Source of the DNA: Deltaproteobacteria bacterium RIFOXYD12_FULL_57_12
GTDB taxonomy: Bacteria; Desulfobacterota; Desulfobulbia; Desulfobulbales; BM004
NCBI GenBank assembly: GCA_001799275.1
Contig: MGTE01000042.1
Location: 1-42,277, forward strand
Length of the DNA: 42,277 bases
Reading direction: 5' to 3'
This document shows, in pieces, positions 39,206-42,277 of this stretch. The notes below the pieces were generated by a model. It was not told where the DNA came from. It made no database searches and saw nothing but the letters and a program-made list of their open reading frames with translations. Position 1 is the first letter of the stretch, and each line of letters starts with the position of its first letter. The translations under genes were made by a program, and so were the position numbers.

Positions 39206-40327
39206 ATGACCGGCATTGAAATAATTACTGTGGAAAGCAGAGCGGAGATCAGGGACTTCATTGACCTGCCGTGGCAAATTTATGCCGGGTACCCCCATTG
39301 GGTTCCCCCCATTAAAAAAGATGTTCGCCGGTTGCTGGATCCCCGCCAACACCCCTTCTGGGAGTTTTCCGAACGCATCCTCTTTCTGGCCCGGCGCGGC
39401 GCCAAGACGGTGGGAAGGATCGCGGGCATCATAGATCGCCATCATAACGAGTTCCACAACGAACAGATGGGCATCTGGGGATTTTTCGAATGTGGTGACG
39501 ATTCGGAGGTCGCGTCGTCTCTCTTCTCTGCCGTGGAGACCTGGCTGCGCCGCAAGGGCATGACCTTCGTGAGAGGCCCGCTCAATCCATCCATCAATTA
39601 CGAGGCGGGGTTGCTCATTGACGGCTTTGAGTATCCGCCTGCCTTAATGATGACCTACAATCCGCCGTACTATCCCCACTTGATCGAATCGTGCGGTTTC
39701 GCCAGAGAAAAGGACCTGTTTTCTTTCATGATAGACGGGGCTTATCAGCTTCCCGAGTGGATGGATAGTCTTGCTGCACGGCTGGCCCGCAAAAAAGGCA
39801 TTCACATCAGGCCATTTCGGGTAAAGGATCCGGTTCCTGAACTTGCCCTGGTTCGGGAGATATTCAACGACTGCTGGTCCGATAACTGGGGTTACGTCCC
39901 CTTGAGCGATCACGAGATACGTGAGATAGGAAGGGATCTGGTGAAAATTGCGGATCCGGACCTGGCTTTTTTTCTCTATTATGAGGATGAACCCGCGGGG
40001 GTCTGCGTGGTTTTGCCCGACATCAACCCGTTGCTCAAACGGTTCAACGGGAGCATCGGCCTGCCGGGTTTGTTGAAGTTTCTTCGCTATCGGCGGGAGA
40101 TCACCGGATTGCGGGCGATGCTCTTCGGTGTCAAGGAGAAGTATCGACAACTGGGGCTTCCTCTTCTGGCCTTCAGCCACCTGTATGAGGCTGCAAGGAA
40201 GAAGGAAATATACCGTTATATGGAGCTGGGCTGGACCCTGGAGGACAACGAGTCGATCAACTCCTTGCTAGAGGAAGCCGGTGCCAGAATTCACAAGAAA
40301 TATTGCATATATAGAAAGCCTTTATGA
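39206..40327 (+). CDS. GNAT-like acyltransferase-fold protein
   Basis: This 373-residue protein has an N-terminal segment (DLPWQIYAGYPHWVPPIKKDV), a mid segment RGPLNPSINYEAGLLIDGFEYPP and a C-terminal GNAT-like portion (FFLYYEDEPAGVCVVLPDIN, GVKEKYRQLGLPLLAFSHLY, MELGWTLEDNESINSLLEEAGA). Such long two-lobed GNAT relatives are common as hypothetical proteins and often stand beside lipid or polyketide synthesis genes. Acyl transfer is likely but not proved. It begins 6 bp after the SDR stop, suggesting coupling, with a weak ribosome site. Confidence 0.75.
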   Translation: MTGIEIITVESRAEIRDFIDLPWQIYAGYPHWVPPIKKDVRRLLDPRQHPFWEFSERILFLARRGAKTVGRIAGIIDRHHNEFHNEQMGIWGFFECGDDSEVASSLFSAVETWLRRKGMTFVRGPLNPSINYEAGLLIDGFEYPPALMMTYNPPYYPHLIESCGFAREKDLFSFMIDGAYQLPEWMDSLAARLARKKGIHIRPFRVKDPVPELALVREIFNDCWSDNWGYVPLSDHEIREIGRDLVKIADPDLAFFLYYEDEPAGVCVVLPDINPLLKRFNGSIGLPGLLKFLRYRREITGLRAMLFGVKEKYRQLGLPLLAFSHLYEAARKKEIYRYMELGWTLEDNESINSLLEEAGARIHKKYCIYRKPL

Positions 40328-40333
40328 TTACTA

Positions 40334-40495
40334 AGTACCCCCGGCCATAAATATGGGACGCATCGAGGATGTCGAGACAACCGGGATGCAAGGCGCGAGG
40401 AGCGCAGCATACCCAGGGTCTGTAAGCGACGAGCAACGCAGCAGGCCGGTTTGTATCGGCATCCGAATGCCACTGTAGTTATGAACGGGGGTACT
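40334..40495. repeat. Palindrome-ended intergenic element C (162 bp)
   Basis: The perfect 10-bp ends AGTACCCCCG and CGGGGGTACT extend inward with mismatches (CATAA/TTATG). The minus strand reads CTGCGTTGCTCGTCGC and GGTATGCTGCGCTCCTCGCG, a core similar to element A. It lies between the GNAT-like gene and the TTG start of the polyketide-synthase-like gene, only 39 bp before that start. Confidence 0.7.
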
Positions 40496-40534
40496 ACGAC
40501 AAGGGTATCGCATTCAAACGGAGGTCCAGGCAAA

Positions 40535-42277
40535 TTGGCTGAATATCGAGTTCCACTCATTGCTTTTGTCTGGCGGCCTGAAGAGATGATCCCGTCGGTG
40601 CTCCAAATGGCGCACCAAACAGGGAGCAGGACCATCTTCGATTTTTCCATGATGGAGGTCGAACCACTCTATTTGGCCTTGCAAAAAGCCGGCACCGCCG
40701 ACCTGCTCCGGGATATCAAGATCTCCGCCTCCGCCTTGATGGATCCTGCTTTGGAGCAGGTGCTGAGAAAAACAGGGGTCCAGAACATCTGGGTTGAATG
40801 CCACCCTGTTTTGTTCCGGGAAGATATCTCCATCTTTCTGAAGAGATTGAGGGATTTGTCGGAAGAGTACTGTCTCTTTCCCATCCTCGGGGATCTGGAT
40901 CTTCTGGCAGCGATTTTAACCGATAGCCCGGGAATCGGGCGTATTGTCCTGAAAGGGTGCGAGGCCTCCGGATTCGTCAGCAGCGAGACGACCCTGGCTT
41001 TCTATGCAGCAGTCAAGGAGAGAATGTCCAATGCAGGGCAAACCATGGACATCCTTATCTGGGGAAGCATCTTCACCCCTGAGGCGGCAGCGGCATTACT
41101 GTCCACCGGGGCCACGGGGATCGTCTTCGAAAGCCTCCACTGGCTGACAGACCTGGTTGGTGTTGATGATGCCCAACACCGGCTTCTCTCCAACCTCCGC
41201 CTGGATTCCACCGAGCTGGTCGGCCTCGACCTCCAGGTTCCATGTCGCCTTTTCAACAAGGGCAACTCCATTGCGTTCAGAGAGATCAGACAATTCGAAA
41301 ATTCGCTGTGCGGAGGAGCGATCACTCAGGAAAGCCGCCGTGCCTTTGCAGACCGGGTGAGTACCAGCTTCCTCCACCCTCTTGAGAGCCACTTCACCCC
41401 GGGCGAGCTCATCCCTCTGGGGGTGGAAACCGCATTTGCCGCGTCCTTTGCCGAACGTTTCGGAACGAAAACCGGGGAGGCCGTGCATTCCTTCATGGAG
41501 GAGATTCGCAGGCTATGCCAACTCGCTGAAAACAAAAAGGATTGCTTCCTGGACAGCCCTGTTGCAGCGGAGATGGGAACCCGATATCCCTTTATCCAGG
41601 GGGCCATGACCTGGATCACGGACATCCCCGAATTTGCATCTAGGGTTGCCGAGGCCGGCGGCTTGCCTACCATCGCCCTTGGCCTCATGAACGCGGAGAT
41701 CCTTGATAAGAGGCTGGGAACCCTGCCGGAGATCATGGCAGGACGCCCTTATGCGGTAAATATCGTGTCACTGGCGGAGAATCCTTTCAGGGAGACCCAT
41801 CTGGCCTGGATAAAAAAACACAAGCCCCGTTTTGTGGTAATCGCCGGCGGTGATCTTTCACCGTTAAGGGGATTGCTGGAATGCGGCCTGGAAGTCATAT
41901 ATATCGCCCCTGACGAGGCCCTGCTGCAGCTCGCTCTTGAAGCCGGCGTCCGCTACGTGATCTGCGAGGGATATGAGGCCGGTGGCCACGTGGGGCGCCA
42001 CAGCACCCTCACCCTGGCGCAAAGGGTACTGGACCTGAAACGACTCAAACCATCCCTGTTCGAGAATTGTCGCCTGATACTTGCCGGGGGAATCTTCAAT
42101 CGGGAGACCGCATTCATCGCCGCCATGCTTGGAGCGGATGGTATCCAGATGGGCACCGCGTATCTGGCCTGCCGGGAGATCATTGAAACAGGCGCCTTGG
42201 CAGCTCTCTATCAGCGGATGATCCTGGAATCGCCTCCGGGCGGCACAGTTGTTTCAGGCAGGAACACCGGGCTCCAG
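40535..42277 (+). CDS. Polyketide-synthase-associated protein with tandem nitronate monooxygenase domains (partial)
   Basis: This frame stays open for 581 codons to the right edge. It starts at TTG 40535 with GGAGG 10 bp upstream, reading LAEYRVPLIAFVWRPEEM. The second domain (from about residue 350) is a clear FMN-dependent nitronate monooxygenase barrel: GTRYPFIQGAMTWITD, EAGGLPTIALG, then CEGYEAGGHVGRHST, LAGGIFN and GADGIQMGTAYLA. The first 330 residues look like a decayed copy (LKGCEASGFVSSET, IWGSIFTPEAAAALLSTGAT, IVFES). In multidomain polyketide or polyunsaturated fatty acid synthases such a domain acts as enoyl reductase, and the protein probably continues into ketosynthase and acyltransferase modules outside the window. 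The upstream SDR, GNAT-like and transferase genes would serve the same product. Confidence 0.8.
   Translation, partial: MAEYRVPLIAFVWRPEEMIPSVLQMAHQTGSRTIFDFSMMEVEPLYLALQKAGTADLLRDIKISASALMDPALEQVLRKTGVQNIWVECHPVLFREDISIFLKRLRDLSEEYCLFPILGDLDLLAAILTDSPGIGRIVLKGCEASGFVSSETTLAFYAAVKERMSNAGQTMDILIWGSIFTPEAAAALLSTGATGIVFESLHWLTDLVGVDDAQHRLLSNLRLDSTELVGLDLQVPCRLFNKGNSIAFREIRQFENSLCGGAITQESRRAFADRVSTSFLHPLESHFTPGELIPLGVETAFAASFAERFGTKTGEAVHSFMEEIRRLCQLAENKKDCFLDSPVAAEMGTRYPFIQGAMTWITDIPEFASRVAEAGGLPTIALGLMNAEILDKRLGTLPEIMAGRPYAVNIVSLAENPFRETHLAWIKKHKPRFVVIAGGDLSPLRGLLECGLEVIYIAPDEALLQLALEAGVRYVICEGYEAGGHVGRHSTLTLAQRVLDLKRLKPSLFENCRLILAGGIFNRETAFIAAMLGADGIQMGTAYLACREIIETGALAALYQRMILESPPGGTVVSGRNTGLQ

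Overview
The window looks like chromosomal DNA of an anaerobic or oxygen-sensitive Gram-negative bacterium, most likely of the Desulfobacterota (old Deltaproteobacteria). The evidence is a 2-oxoacid:ferredoxin oxidoreductase, a flavodiiron protein, desulfoferrodoxin, a rubrerythrin-type protein, a probable selenoprotein, many lipoproteins and OmpA-type proteins, and heavy use of sigma-54. I cannot name the genus. No tRNA, rRNA, CRISPR array or intact transposase was seen.

Layout. Positions 1-3180 hold a minus-strand signalling operon: REC-GGDEF, then REC-AAA+ sigma-54 activator, then a PAS protein cut by the left edge. A decayed PAS/REC relic lies behind it. Positions 3.7-20.7 kb are mostly minus-strand envelope and stress genes: YtxH, a DUF948-like protein, a phospholipase D-like lipoprotein, CsbD, a DUF3943 protein, PAP2 phosphatase, Trp-rich exported proteins, a FecR-type protein, small membrane proteins and a VWA/OmpA protein. 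One plus-strand AI-2E-type transporter interrupts them. Positions 21-27 kb hold the 2-oxoacid oxidoreductase and an oxygen-defence run (flavodiiron protein, thioredoxin-like selenoprotein, desulfoferrodoxin, rubrerythrin-like protein). Positions 27-36.3 kb hold a histidine kinase, FtsH and a long minus-strand run from a DUF3309 peptide through an eRF1-like protein, a LapA-like protein, phosphoketolase and a cardiolipin synthase-like enzyme to a phosphatase. From 37.2 kb a plus-strand biosynthetic cluster begins (glycosyltransferase-like, SDR, GNAT-like) and runs into the N-terminus of a large polyketide-synthase-like protein with tandem nitronate monooxygenase domains.

The main discovery is a dispersed sigma-54 regulon. 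Five intergenic modules, all serving minus-strand genes, carry two 16-bp dyads (consensus CCTCA-N6-TGAGG, 2 bp apart) followed by a -24/-12 promoter. The first dyad starts 126-127 bp upstream of the predicted transcription start in all five. Four of the five also have a TA(A/G)CAA box exactly 67-72 bp upstream of the start. The modules stand in front of DUF948-like/YtxH, CsbD, an ABM-domain protein, ftsH, and the DUF3309-to-phosphatase run. Three modules share the beginning of the ABM gene: one intact, one frameshifted, one cut to 14 codons. This suggests the whole cassette was copied and its downstream gene replaced. The AAA+ activator at 600-2156 is a candidate, unproven, regulator.

The second discovery is an in-frame TGA at 25598-25600 that turns a thioredoxin-like CxxC motif into UxxC. 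A hairpin at the right distance and with the right loop for a bacterial SECIS element follows it. Other points of interest are three palindrome-ended 160-180 bp elements, several gene relics, and a corrected start for ftsH.
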